Origin: Mycoplasmatota bacterium
GTDB lineage: Bacteria; Bacillota_I; Bacilli_A; MAG-NZ
Direction of reading: 5' to 3'
Assembly (NCBI GenBank): GCA_018394315.1
Contig: CP074575.1
Span: forward strand, 1,148,615-1,212,614
Length of the DNA: 64,000 nt
How positions within the stretch are numbered: the stretch's first letter is position 1; each line of letters opens with the position of its first letter. Below, in pieces: positions 16,981 through 25,411 of this stretch. A program made the translations under genes and the position numbers. The notes beneath the pieces were generated by a model, which was not told the origin of the DNA, ran no database searches, and saw only the letters and a list, made by a program, of their open reading frames with translations.

Positions 16981-17250
16981 AAAAAACCGTCCTTTGTTTG
17001 TTTAACAAAGGACGGATTATAACCGTGTTACCACCTGAATTTATCAATGTCTCGCAACATTGACCTTAATAAGTATCTATCAATACCTTACACGTTAACG
17101 AGTGTAAATCCGGTTTACTCCTACTATGATTTTAATCAATTCAAAGCACTGCTCATGAGATGTATTCATAAAAGTTTTCTTTGAACCTCTCATCAACCGG
17201 TATCTTTCTGTAAAGAGTAAACTTTAACTACTAATTCTCAGTCATTGCAT
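16981..17250 (-). promoter_or_regulatory. T-box leader, specifier UAC (tyrosine), upstream of the tpl-like gene
   Basis: On the minus strand the leader has the T-box sequence TTCAGGTGGTAACACGG (17023-17039). It is followed by a terminator with stem CCGTCCTTTG/CAAAGGACGG (16987-17015) and a T-run (16981-16986). Stem I can be folded: TGAGA pairs with TCTCA below the specifier loop and AAAGTTT with AAACTTT above it. The 5' side of the loop carries AGTA and the 3' side reads GAA-UAC-A, which puts the specifier UAC (Tyr) at 17162-17164 followed by the usual purine. A GGTTGATGAGA-type apical loop and a TGAGC element below are also present. Uncharged tRNA-Tyr should allow read-through into the lyase gene. 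Confidence 0.85.
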
Positions 17251-17448
17251 TTATATATTGATATTATCTTACGCGAATATTGTCGAATTGTCAATAATTT
17301 AATAAATTTTTAGAGCCTTGGAGAATTAAATATATAGAATAATACTAGAAACTGCATAATTTTGGGATAACATTAAAGATATAGTCAAGAATATAATTTG
17401 TTTAATCCATTCTTTATATTAATGTGAATTCTGTTAAGGAGATTTATT

Positions 17449-18111
17449 ATGAGAATAGATACTGTTTTATTTGACTTAGATGGAACTTTAATCAATACTA
17501 ATGAAATTATTATTAACTCATTTAAATACGTTTTTGAAACTTATTTTCCGTCCAATGTACTTACTAGAAAAGAAGTATTAACATTCTTTGGTCCGACATT
17601 AAAAGAAACTTTTGGAAAATATACTGATTCTCAGAAAAAAGTACTTGAAATGGAGAAGATGTATTTGAGTCATTATAAAGAAATAGAAAGTGATATGTAT
17701 GAATTATATCCAGGAGTTCTTGAAGTTCTTCAGAACCTAAAACAAACGGGTTATAATTTAGGCATTGTAACTACTAAATATAGAAAGTCTGCAATGCCAA
17801 GCATTGTTAACTTTAAACTGGATGAGATATTTGAGGTGATTGTTACGTTAGATGATGTAAATAGTCCTAAGCCCTCTTGCGAACCGATTGAAGTCGCATT
17901 GAGGAATTTTCCGGGCTATAAAAAAGTAATGATAGTTGGTGATAATAGAAATGATATATTAGCGGGAAAAAACGCTTCTGTTTATACTGCAGGAGTAGCT
18001 TGGACTATCATAGGGGAAAAAAGTTTAAAAGAGCTGAACCCAGATTTTATGCTTAAGAATATGCATGAACTAGTTGATATATTAAATGAGTTCAATCAAG
18101 ATGATAAATAG
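17449..18111 (+). CDS. ppaX: PpaX-like HAD phosphatase (pyrophosphatase PpaX)
   Basis: A 220-residue HAD hydrolase whose sequence tracks Bacillus PpaX closely: TVLFDLDGTLINTNEIIINSF (nucleophile Asp in DLDGT), FFGPTLKETF, LGIVTTKYRK, FEVIVTLDDVNSPKP (motif III Lys) and MIVGDNRNDILAGKNA with TAGVAWT. PpaX hydrolyses pyrophosphate formed during HPr(Ser)-P dephosphorylation by HPr kinase/phosphorylase. In this window there is no hprK or lgt next to it, unlike in Bacillus, so a related phosphoglycolate-phosphatase role cannot be excluded. It is a single gene, with GGAGA upstream of the ATG, between the T-box region and the riboflavin leader. Confidence 0.75.
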   Translation: MRIDTVLFDLDGTLINTNEIIINSFKYVFETYFPSNVLTRKEVLTFFGPTLKETFGKYTDSQKKVLEMEKMYLSHYKEIESDMYELYPGVLEVLQNLKQTGYNLGIVTTKYRKSAMPSIVNFKLDEIFEVIVTLDDVNSPKPSCEPIEVALRNFPGYKKVMIVGDNRNDILAGKNASVYTAGVAWTIIGEKSLKELNPDFMLKNMHELVDILNEFNQDDK

Positions 18112-18115
18112 GATG

Positions 18116-18143
18116 TTGACAATGATTTTTTATATGATATATT
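18116..18143 (+). promoter_or_regulatory. Promoter of the riboflavin operon
   Basis: TTGACA (18116-18121), a 16-base spacer and TATATT (18138-18143) lie immediately after the ppaX stop and about 18 bases before the FMN aptamer. Confidence 0.6.
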
Positions 18144-18160
18144 TAAAACAACTTAATAGA

Positions 18161-18335
18161 ACTTTCAGGGCAGGGTGAAATTCCCGACCGGCGGTTATAG
18201 TCCGCGAGCTTAGGCTGATTAGGTGAAACTCCTAAACCGACAGTAAAGTCTGGATGGAAGAAAGTGGGAAATAGATAGTATTTTTACTATATATTATTTT
18301 TGCTCTGAAGTAAACTTTTTGCTTCAGAGTTTTTT
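18161..18335 (+). promoter_or_regulatory. FMN riboswitch (RFN element) with terminator
   Basis: The aptamer (18161-18265) has the classic RFN blocks: CAGGGCAGGGTGAAATTCCC, GACCGGCGGT, AGTCCGCGAGC, GGTGAAACTCC, CCGACAGT and GTCTGGATGGAAG, closed by ACTTTC/GAAAGT. The expression platform is a terminator, CTCTGAAG (18303-18310) with CTTCAGAG (18322-18329) and six T. FMN binding should terminate transcription of the ribDEBAH operon. Confidence 0.97.
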
Positions 18336-18351
18336 GTTGGAGGGTATTCAA

Positions 18352-19449
18352 GTGGATACAAAATATATGAAAAGAGCACTAGAACTGTCAAGAAAGGGTA
18401 GCGGATTTACTAATCCTAATCCACTTGTAGGTGCAGTAATAGTAAAAAACGATAAAATAATTGGTGAAGGTTATCATGAGCGTTATGGTCAGGCTCACGC
18501 AGAGATAAATGCTCTTAAAAGCGCCAAAAATTCGGTTGAAGGTGCAACTATGTATGTGACGTTAGAACCATGTTCACATTACGGAAAAACACCTCCCTGC
18601 GCGGATGCTATTATAGCTAATGGTATAAAGAGAGTGATTGTTGGTATACTTGATCCAAATCCTTTGGTCTCTGGAAATGGAGTTAGGAAATTACAAGAAG
18701 CAGGTATCGAAGTTCAAGTTGGAATATTAGAAAGTGAAATAAGAAATGTAAATGAAATATTCTTAAAATATATCACAACGAAGAAACCGTTTTGTATTAT
18801 GAAAACGGCAATGACTTTAGATGGGAAAATTGCTACAGTAACGGGTGATTCAAAATGGATTACTTGTACTGAATCTAGAGAATATGTACATATGATTCGC
18901 CAAAGAGTTGCTAGTATTATGGTTGGAATTGGAACAGTTGAGGTTGATAATCCACTTCTTACAACTAGACTTAATCAAGAAACTTCTAGTCTAACCAGAA
19001 TCATTGTTGATAGTAAACTGAGAATTAATTTAGAATCGCATGTATTAAATGTTAGCAACAGAGCCAAAACTATTATTGCGACTACTAATAATGCTGATAC
19101 TTACAAAATGAATATATTAAAAAGAAGAGGTATTGAAGTAATAGTTTGCCCGACTAAAAAGAATAGAGTTGACTTAAATTATCTAGTAAATAAGTTGGGA
19201 GAGATTGGGATAGATAGTATTTTATTAGAAGGTGGTGCAACTCTAAATTATAGTAGTTTAAATGAAGGTATTGTAGATAAGGTTATGGTCTTTATAGGGC
19301 CTAAAATATTTGGTGGAGAAACTGCTAAGACCTCAGTTGGTGGAGCTGGTAAAAATTATGTAGATGAGAGTATTCTATTAGGTGATATGAATCTTAAAAA
19401 AATAGGCTCAGATATTTTAATTGAAGCCTATATCAAAGGAAGTGAATAG
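18352..19449 (+). CDS. ribD: Bifunctional riboflavin deaminase/reductase RibD
   Basis: The deaminase domain has the zinc motif QAHAEINAL and TLEPCSHYGKTPPCADAI. The C-terminal reductase domain starts near PFCIMKTAMTLDGKIAT and contains LLEGGATLNYS. RibD converts 2,5-diamino-6-ribosylamino-pyrimidinone phosphate to the ribitylamino uracil phosphate. The GTG at 18352 is taken as start because GGAGGG (18339-18344) lies just upstream. The longer TTG frame from 18319 would begin inside the riboswitch terminator. The length, 365 aa, is typical. It is the first gene of the operon controlled by the FMN riboswitch. Confidence 0.96.
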   Translation: MDTKYMKRALELSRKGSGFTNPNPLVGAVIVKNDKIIGEGYHERYGQAHAEINALKSAKNSVEGATMYVTLEPCSHYGKTPPCADAIIANGIKRVIVGILDPNPLVSGNGVRKLQEAGIEVQVGILESEIRNVNEIFLKYITTKKPFCIMKTAMTLDGKIATVTGDSKWITCTESREYVHMIRQRVASIMVGIGTVEVDNPLLTTRLNQETSSLTRIIVDSKLRINLESHVLNVSNRAKTIIATTNNADTYKMNILKRRGIEVIVCPTKKNRVDLNYLVNKLGEIGIDSILLEGGATLNYSSLNEGIVDKVMVFIGPKIFGGETAKTSVGGAGKNYVDESILLGDMNLKKIGSDILIEAYIKGSE

Positions 19450-20091
19450 ATGTTTACAGGGTTAATTGAAGAATTAGGAGTAGTAAAGGATGTAGTATTT
19501 GGAAGTTCATCAGCCAAGATTTCTATTTACGGGAACAAAGTATTAGATGGACTTAATATTGGAGACAGTATAAGTACTAATGGAGTATGTTTAACTGTAG
19601 TTGAATATAATAATAATTCTTTTGCTGTTGATGTCATGCCTGAGACTATGGAAAAAAGCAATCTTGATGAACTTAGAATTGGAGACATGGTTAATTTAGA
19701 AAGGGCGCTTAGATTAGGTGATAGACTTGGAGGACATATAGTATCAGGACACGTGGATGGTAAGGGGATTATAGAGAGTTTTATAGAAGATGATAATGCA
19801 ATTTGGGTTACCATTAAAGCAACTGGAGAAGTACTTAAATATATAATCAAAAAGGGCTCGATTGCTATTGATGGAGCTAGTCTTACTGTTGCGTATGTAG
19901 ATGAACATTCTTTTAAAGTATCAATTATTCCATTAACACAAGAAGAAACTACCCTTACAAAAAAGAATGTAGGAGATTATGTTAACTTAGAGTGTGATAT
20001 GGTAGGTAAGTATATTGAAAAGATTATAGGATTTGAGAAAAAAGAAAAACCGATTGATTTTAATTTTTTAAAAGAAAACGGATTTACATAG
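19450..20091 (+). CDS. ribE: Riboflavin synthase alpha subunit RibE
   Basis: The 213-residue protein begins [12 protein letters not shown], the family signature, and has two lumazine-synthase-like beta-barrel repeats, each with a block like [11 protein letters not shown] (first repeat) and [13 protein letters not shown] (second). [13 protein letters not shown] lies between them. It dismutates two 6,7-dimethyl-8-ribityllumazine molecules to riboflavin. It starts directly at the end of ribD and is followed after 11 bases, including AGGAGG, by ribBA. Confidence 0.97.
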   Translation: MFTGLIEELGVVKDVVFGSSSAKISIYGNKVLDGLNIGDSISTNGVCLTVVEYNNNSFAVDVMPETMEKSNLDELRIGDMVNLERALRLGDRLGGHIVSGHVDGKGIIESFIEDDNAIWVTIKATGEVLKYIIKKGSIAIDGASLTVAYVDEHSFKVSIIPLTQEETTLTKKNVGDYVNLECDMVGKYIEKIIGFEKKEKPIDFNFLKENGFT

Positions 20092-20102
20092 GAGGAGAAA
20101 TA

Positions 20103-21314
20103 ATGAAATTTAACACCATTGAAGAAGCAATTGAAGATATTAAGAATGGAAAGATGATAGTTGTTATTGATGACGAAGATCGCGAAAACGAAGGAGATTT
20201 ATTGATGGCTGCAGAAAAAGCAACTCCAGAATCAATAAACTTTATGGCTAAGTATGGTCGTGGTTTAATCTGTACTCCAATGACAAGAAAGAGACTTGAC
20301 TTACTAGGTATATTTCCGATGTTAAAAGAGAATACTGATCCAAAAGAAACGGCTTTTACAGTGTCAGTTGATTCTAAAGATTGTAAAACAGGAATTTCTG
20401 CGTATGAAAGAGCGAGTACTATACAAAAATTGATTGATGACAATTCAAACGAAGAAGATTTTACAAAGCCAGGTCATATCTTTCCTTTAGTAGCAAAGGA
20501 TGGAGGGGTTTTAAAACGAGCTGGTCACACAGAAGCAGGAGTAGATTTAGCCAAACTTGCAGGATTAAAACCTGCAGCTGTAATATGTGAAATTATGAAT
20601 GATGATGGAACTATGGCTAGAGTTCCTGATCTACAAGAGTATGTGAAAGTTCATAACTTAAAAATAATCACTATCGAATCTTTAATTAAATATAGAAGAA
20701 TAAGAGAGAAACTGATTTCAAGAGAAAGCGAGGCAATGTTACCTACAAAAAATGGTGAGTTTAAGATGGTAGGTTACATCAATAAATTAAACGATGAACA
20801 CCATGTAGCTCTGGTAAAAGGAGATATCAGTGAAAATGATGAAGTGCTTGTAAGAGTACATTCTGAGTGTTTAACTGGAGATGCATTTGCTTCATTAAGA
20901 TGTGATTGTGGAGATCAATTAAATGAGGCTCTAAGAAGAATTAATGATGCTGGTAAAGGAGTACTCTTATACATGAGACAAGAGGGACGAGGAATCGGTT
21001 TGATTAATAAGATTAAAGCTTATGCACTACAAGATACTGGAATGGATACAGCTGAAGCCAATGTAGCACTAGGTTTTCCAGAGGATATGAGAGAATACGG
21101 GATTGGTGCACAGATTCTTTATGATTTAGGAGTTAGGAAGATTAAGCTTATGACTAATAACCCTTTGAAGTTATCAGGAATAAATGGTTATGGTTTAGAA
21201 ATTGTTGATAGAGTACATATTCAAACAAACCACCATGAGCGTAGTGATTTCTACTTAAAAACAAAGAAAAATAAAATGGGTCATCTATTAAATTTCAAGG
21301 AGGAAGAGAAATGA
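20103..21314 (+). CDS. ribBA: Bifunctional DHBP synthase / GTP cyclohydrolase II RibBA
   Basis: A 403-residue fusion. The N-terminal half is 3,4-dihydroxy-2-butanone-4-phosphate synthase ([36 protein letters not shown]). The C-terminal half is GTP cyclohydrolase II with [21 protein letters not shown] (zinc cysteines), [10 protein letters not shown] and [10 protein letters not shown]. Both entry reactions of riboflavin synthesis, from ribulose 5-phosphate and GTP, are thus on one protein. The gene overlaps ribH by four bases and has AGGAGG before its ATG. Confidence 0.97.
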   Translation: MKFNTIEEAIEDIKNGKMIVVIDDEDRENEGDLLMAAEKATPESINFMAKYGRGLICTPMTRKRLDLLGIFPMLKENTDPKETAFTVSVDSKDCKTGISAYERASTIQKLIDDNSNEEDFTKPGHIFPLVAKDGGVLKRAGHTEAGVDLAKLAGLKPAAVICEIMNDDGTMARVPDLQEYVKVHNLKIITIESLIKYRRIREKLISRESEAMLPTKNGEFKMVGYINKLNDEHHVALVKGDISENDEVLVRVHSECLTGDAFASLRCDCGDQLNEALRRINDAGKGVLLYMRQEGRGIGLINKIKAYALQDTGMDTAEANVALGFPEDMREYGIGAQILYDLGVRKIKLMTNNPLKLSGINGYGLEIVDRVHIQTNHHERSDFYLKTKKNKMGHLLNFKEEEK

Positions 21315-21787
21315 AAATAATCGAAGGAAATCTAATTTCTAATAATAAGAAATTTGGAATTATTGTAGGAAGATTTAATGAATTTATCGGAGGAAAATTG
21401 TTATCTGGAGCATTGGATGGATTAAAGAGGCACGGTGTAGAAGAAGATAATATTGAGATTGTTTGGGTACCAGGTGCATTTGAAATGCCTCTTGTAGCTA
21501 AAAAGATGGTGGAAGCATCAAAGTATAGTAGCGTAATCTGCTTGGGTGCAGTAATAAAGGGTTCGACACCACATTTTGATTATGTGTCAAATGAAGTAAC
21601 TAAAGGTATAGCTAGTGTTTCTTTAGAATCGGGTATTCCTGTAGTATTCGGAGTGTTAACTACAAACACTATCGAACAAGCTATTGAGAGAGCAGGAACT
21701 AAAGCTGGTAATAAGGGTTATGATGCAGCAATTACTGCTATAGAGATGTCGAATTTATTAGAAAATATTGATTTGAATAAGTATTAG
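21311..21787 (+). CDS. ribH: 6,7-dimethyl-8-ribityllumazine synthase RibH
   Basis: The protein of 158 aa is full length for the icosahedral lumazine synthase. It carries [37 protein letters not shown] and [23 protein letters not shown], with the catalytic His in the last block. It joins the RibD product (after dephosphorylation) with dihydroxybutanone phosphate. It is the last gene of the operon. Order ribD-ribE-ribBA-ribH is the same as in Bacillus subtilis. Confidence 0.97.
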   Translation: MKIIEGNLISNNKKFGIIVGRFNEFIGGKLLSGALDGLKRHGVEEDNIEIVWVPGAFEMPLVAKKMVEASKYSSVICLGAVIKGSTPHFDYVSNEVTKGIASVSLESGIPVVFGVLTTNTIEQAIERAGTKAGNKGYDAAITAIEMSNLLENIDLNKY

Positions 21788-22069
21788 TTTATACTTTTGA
21801 AAGAATGCATTAATATTACAAGAGCGGATCTTAAATCTGATTTTATAGTTTATTTATTGAGTTTGTATGAGGAATTATCAACATCTAGAAGTTATTAAGT
21901 GATTACAAGAATGTCATTTTGATAAATAAGCTCTTTCAAAATAATGATTGCAAAAAGTCAGGTCTAGCTATGTTAGGCCGGTATATCGAAACAGCTTTTT
22001 TCTATATAGGAAATTAATCCTTAAGCTTGTACCTTCTAGAATATAAAACACTAATTTATAGATGTTATG

Positions 22070-22116
22070 ACCCACTTTTCCCTGAATAAGTAAAATTATT
22101 TCGGAGGTGGGTTTTT
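22070..22116 (+). terminator. Probable terminator between ribH and the LuxR-type gene
   Basis: ACCCAC (22070-22075) pairs with GTGGGT (22107-22112). An inner stem forms from CCCTGAATAA and TTATTTCGG, followed by TTTTTAT. It lies about 280 bases after ribH. The rest of the 362-base gap 21788-22149 is AT-rich and I see no gene or known RNA in it. Confidence 0.55.
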
Positions 22117-22149
22117 ATATTAATATAGTATATTTATAGGTTATAGAAA

Positions 22150-23700
22150 TTATTGATTTATAATTTTATATTCTTTAGCTTTATTCAATGCTTCTACGCG
22201 ATGTGTAACATTCAATTTTTTATATATGTTCGCTAAATGCCATTTAACTGTACCTTGGCTAATGAATAACACCTCAGCTATTTCACGATTTGTTTTACCT
22301 CTGGACATCTCGGTAAGAATTTCTTCCTCACGTGTTGTTAAGTGTTCATAATTAAAATTATTTTGTTTACTTATGATATATTTGTTGTACTTTAGGATTT
22401 TCTTTACTAATCGATTATCTATGTCACCTATATATGATAAAAAGTCAATCTCTCGATTGAAAAATCCAATCTCTAGACCGCAGGATTGATACCATTTGTA
22501 AGCTTCTTTGAAATACCTAAACCCTTCACCTATAAGTTTCTTTGAAAAATAAATACTTGCAAACTCCATTGCAATCGCTTGACTCTGTTCTTTATTTATT
22601 TTTTCTTTGTTATCTGTATATGATTTTTTCAACTTATCTAAATATAAAGGATTTCCACGCCCCATCCTAATTGCTCTTAACAATGATTCAACAGCAAAAG
22701 GATGACCATATTTAGCCATCTCCAAACCTTTTAGTTCGAGCTCATCTATCCATTCTCTTTGAATCTCTTTATTCAAGGATAGTGCATAATCAACCTTCAT
22801 ACAGAGTAATACAAGATGAATCATCATATGCTCAAGATAACCGAATCTTCTTTCCAGTTCTTCAACCAATAACCCCATCTTTTCAAAATCCTTTTCAGTC
22901 ATAAAACAGTTAAACAAATAATACTCTACAAGACCATGCATATGAGGAAGTTCAAGTGCATCAATGGCTTTCTTTGCACTTTTTAAATTTAGAAGGCTTA
23001 ATCCTGTTTTATTAAGACAGTAATATGCCATTCCTAGTGGCAACTTCATTAATTCCCAGTAATGACCTTGTCTAGATGATGAAGACATTCTCAAGTGATA
23101 ACCGCATATTCGAACAACTTCATGAAAATTCCCAGTCGCATGAATATTAAGGGCTTCATTTGTATAACAGCTAACTGCTAAAAACACACATTCATTCAAT
23201 TCGAAAATCCTTGCTGCCTTTTTGAAGTATGATGCTGCTTCTTGAAACAGACATAGAGAAGCGTATTGTCTAGCATGAGACATATAAATATTGGCTTTCA
23301 TCGGTGTATCAGCCTTGTTGTCAACAAGATTAATTGCCTTTTTAGATAAAGATAATCCCTTTTCATAGTCTGTAGAGAATAGAGCCATCGACTTTAAAGC
23401 ATACCATCCTGCACAAGTGGTTTTATCTTGAACAGTGTTAAGGTCTTCACTAATCAACAAACGTTTTAATACCGAATTATCCCCACTAGCAAAAGCTAGC
23501 CAACCTAATATCAAACGTTGCTCACTGTATCTGTAATACTTAAGTGGGATTTCTTTAATTGCATGGTAAAGTTTCGCTAAGTTTGGCTCTTTATACATCC
23601 ACTTTGCGTTCGAAAAAAAGCATGTTAAACCCTCTTCAAACTGAGCATTTTCTACATGCTTTATTACCTTTTGAATCAAATTTAGATGTTCCTGCTCCAT
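22150..23700 (-). CDS. LuxR-type regulator with TPR-like N-terminal region
   Basis: The last 60 or so residues are a LuxR/GerE helix-turn-helix: LTTREEEILTEMSRGKTNREIAEVLFISQGTVKWHLANIYKKLNV. The preceding 430 residues are a chain of helix pairs (for example FQEAASYFKKAARIFELNECVFLAVSCY), resembling the TPR-like sensor part of MalT-type proteins. The N-terminal ATPase of MalT/LAL proteins is absent. The ATG at 23700 is preferred over 23763 because GGAAGGA lies just upstream of it. The gene is transcribed after the alpha/beta hydrolase with a gap of about 65 bases and may sense a product of that enzyme. That is inference. Confidence 0.75.
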   Translation of the reverse strand: MEQEHLNLIQKVIKHVENAQFEEGLTCFFSNAKWMYKEPNLAKLYHAIKEIPLKYYRYSEQRLILGWLAFASGDNSVLKRLLISEDLNTVQDKTTCAGWYALKSMALFSTDYEKGLSLSKKAINLVDNKADTPMKANIYMSHARQYASLCLFQEAASYFKKAARIFELNECVFLAVSCYTNEALNIHATGNFHEVVRICGYHLRMSSSSRQGHYWELMKLPLGMAYYCLNKTGLSLLNLKSAKKAIDALELPHMHGLVEYYLFNCFMTEKDFEKMGLLVEELERRFGYLEHMMIHLVLLCMKVDYALSLNKEIQREWIDELELKGLEMAKYGHPFAVESLLRAIRMGRGNPLYLDKLKKSYTDNKEKINKEQSQAIAMEFASIYFSKKLIGEGFRYFKEAYKWYQSCGLEIGFFNREIDFLSYIGDIDNRLVKKILKYNKYIISKQNNFNYEHLTTREEEILTEMSRGKTNREIAEVLFISQGTVKWHLANIYKKLNVTHRVEALNKAKEYKIINQ

Positions 23701-23765
23701 ATATATCATCCTTCCGACAACATTCGCTATCTTTAGAATAACATAAATCAGGCAATCAGTCATTG

Positions 23766-24887
23766 CTAATCCGTATTTATCTCCACCTTTAAGATATCAT
23801 CCTTTATCTTTATTACTTCATCTACAAAACGTTCCGTTTCGCTTCTCCAAGGTGTATGTCCAGAATGTTCAAACCATATTAATTCTTTATTAGGAGCTTC
23901 AAGGTATTGATAATACTCTTCAACTAGTTCCGTTGGTGCATTTAAATCATGAATACCATGTAGGATGTAAACTGGTACATCAATTTTAGGAACGTCCTCA
24001 ATTAAAGATATATCATATAATTGTTGATAGACACGATTGAAGGTGGAAAGCATACCTCTAAAATAGTTTATTTTATCAATAATTCCATACTCTCTACTCA
24101 TTACGTCATTAATAGTACTATATCCTGGCCCATGAATATTAGTATTTCTATTCATTTCTTTAGATAAGTACATTAAGTACTTGGAAGCTTTCATAACCAT
24201 TTTTTCACCATAATAAGGAGGTGCTCCTTGTTCCTCTAACTTAGTTACAGTTTCTTCGTCTTTATTTTTCTTAGCCAAAGTTAAGGCACTCTCATAACAA
24301 ATTTTCTCGGTCTCAAGAAAGTCTACCATCTGACCTGAATTGATTATTCCATAATAGTCCTCAGGATAACGTTCTGCCAACCATAAACTTAGCGCTGTAC
24401 CCCAAGATTGACCCATAATGAAAATCTTATCCTCGTTGAAGTATTCTTCAAGGTGTTTTGTCAGAGCATGAGCATCTTCAATATATCTTTCCTTGTTAAG
24501 GTTTTCCTGATCTACTGCGCCAAATGACTTACCAGATCCGGGTTGTTCCCAGTTGACCACTATAAAATCCTTTTCTAGGTCTTTAAAATAGTTTCTTGTT
24601 TCTACTATTTGACTACCCCCTGGACCTCCTGCTAGAAATAATAAAACTGGATTTGAATTGTTGTAACCTCGAATTGTAATCCACTGTTTTGATCCGTTCA
24701 ATTCGACTTGTTCCAATAATGAAATACTCCCTTCAACCTTGTTACCCATCTCATCTACAATACTAGGAGTACTTGCTGCTAATTGACTTATACCGGTTCC
24801 TAGAATTACTACAAATATAACTATCAAAATTATATGTAATCTTTTTCTTTTGATTAGATTGTTCTTTTTCTTTTTCTTACTTCGCAT
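23766..24887 (-). CDS. Membrane-anchored alpha/beta hydrolase, proline-iminopeptidase-like
   Basis: A lysine-rich start (KKKKKNNLIKRKR) precedes one membrane helix (about 18-36), so the 330-residue enzyme domain is outside the cell. Motifs of the S33 family are present: oxyanion-hole LAGGPGG (85-91), WEQPGSGKS, the nucleophile elbow GQSWGTAL (Ser161), an acid in HGIHDLNAP and the histidine in FEHSGHTPW. S33 enzymes release N-terminal proline or hydrolyse other small substrates, and the true substrate here is unknown. It is the first gene of a two-gene leftward unit with the LuxR-type regulator. Confidence 0.8.
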   Translation of the reverse strand: MRSKKKKKNNLIKRKRLHIILIVIFVVILGTGISQLAASTPSIVDEMGNKVEGSISLLEQVELNGSKQWITIRGYNNSNPVLLFLAGGPGGSQIVETRNYFKDLEKDFIVVNWEQPGSGKSFGAVDQENLNKERYIEDAHALTKHLEEYFNEDKIFIMGQSWGTALSLWLAERYPEDYYGIINSGQMVDFLETEKICYESALTLAKKNKDEETVTKLEEQGAPPYYGEKMVMKASKYLMYLSKEMNRNTNIHGPGYSTINDVMSREYGIIDKINYFRGMLSTFNRVYQQLYDISLIEDVPKIDVPVYILHGIHDLNAPTELVEEYYQYLEAPNKELIWFEHSGHTPWRSETERFVDEVIKIKDDILKVEINTD

Positions 24888-25046
24888 ACTATCACATCCT
24901 TTTCTTTACTTCAGATATATTATATAAGCTGCTTCTAGATATGTCACCTGCCGAAAGTTAGGTTTTTTCTTCTTTATTAGGAGAACATAGAACTTTAACA
25001 TTTATTTGCTAGCTAAGTTGTATGAAAAAATAGACATTTATAATCA

Positions 25047-25080
25047 TTGACAAACAATATTGTTTAATGTATAATATTGT
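25047..25080 (+). promoter_or_regulatory. padR promoter with palindromic operator candidate
   Basis: TTGACA (25047-25052), exactly 17 bases, TATAAT (25070-25075): a full consensus promoter. AACAATATTGTT (25053-25064) is a perfect palindrome inside the spacer, and a related ATAATATTGT follows at 25071-25080. Such placement fits autorepression by the PadR protein encoded directly downstream. Confidence 0.75.
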
Positions 25081-25093
25081 TCGAGGTGGTATA

Positions 25094-25411
25094 ATGAATA
25101 TCCAAATGAAAAAAGGTTTACTTGATTCTTTGGTCTTGTCGATACTTAATAAAGGTGAGACATATGGTTATCAATTAACGTCAGATTTAAAGAGGATTGT
25201 GAACGTAACTGATACTGCGCTTTATCCAGTATTAAGAAGATTGCAAAGTCAGGATTATGTAACCACCTTTTCGAAGGAATATAATGGTCGCTTAAGAAAA
25301 TATTATTCAATTACTAGTAAGGGAATCAAGGCATTAAAAGCAAATCTAGTTGAACTGAATGAAGTCGTAAAAATAATAAAATACATTGAAGGAGGTATAA
25401 ATGATGAATAA
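25094..25411 (+). CDS. PadR-family transcriptional regulator
   Basis: A 105-residue winged-helix protein of the small PadR group: MKKGLLDSLVLSILNKGETYGYQLTSDLK, TALYPVLRRLQSQDYVTTF and GRLRKYYSITSKG, where the YPVLRRL helix is the DNA-recognition helix. The ATG at 25094 follows GAGGTGG (25083-25089). An upstream in-frame ATG at 25067 lies within the promoter and is rejected. It overlaps the next gene by 11 bases. PadR plus a DUF1700 gene is a recurring arrangement in Bacillota, in which PadR represses its own operon. Confidence 0.9.
   Translation: MNIQMKKGLLDSLVLSILNKGETYGYQLTSDLKRIVNVTDTALYPVLRRLQSQDYVTTFSKEYNGRLRKYYSITSKGIKALKANLVELNEVVKIIKYIEGGINDE

Noticed and set aside
18319-18351. Upstream TTG start for ribD
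   Set aside because: It lies inside the FMN riboswitch terminator; GTG 18352 has a proper GGAGGG.
21788-22069. Search for a tRNA or small RNA in the gap after ribH
   Set aside because: No cloverleaf, T-loop sequence or known RNA motif was seen; only a probable terminator at its end.
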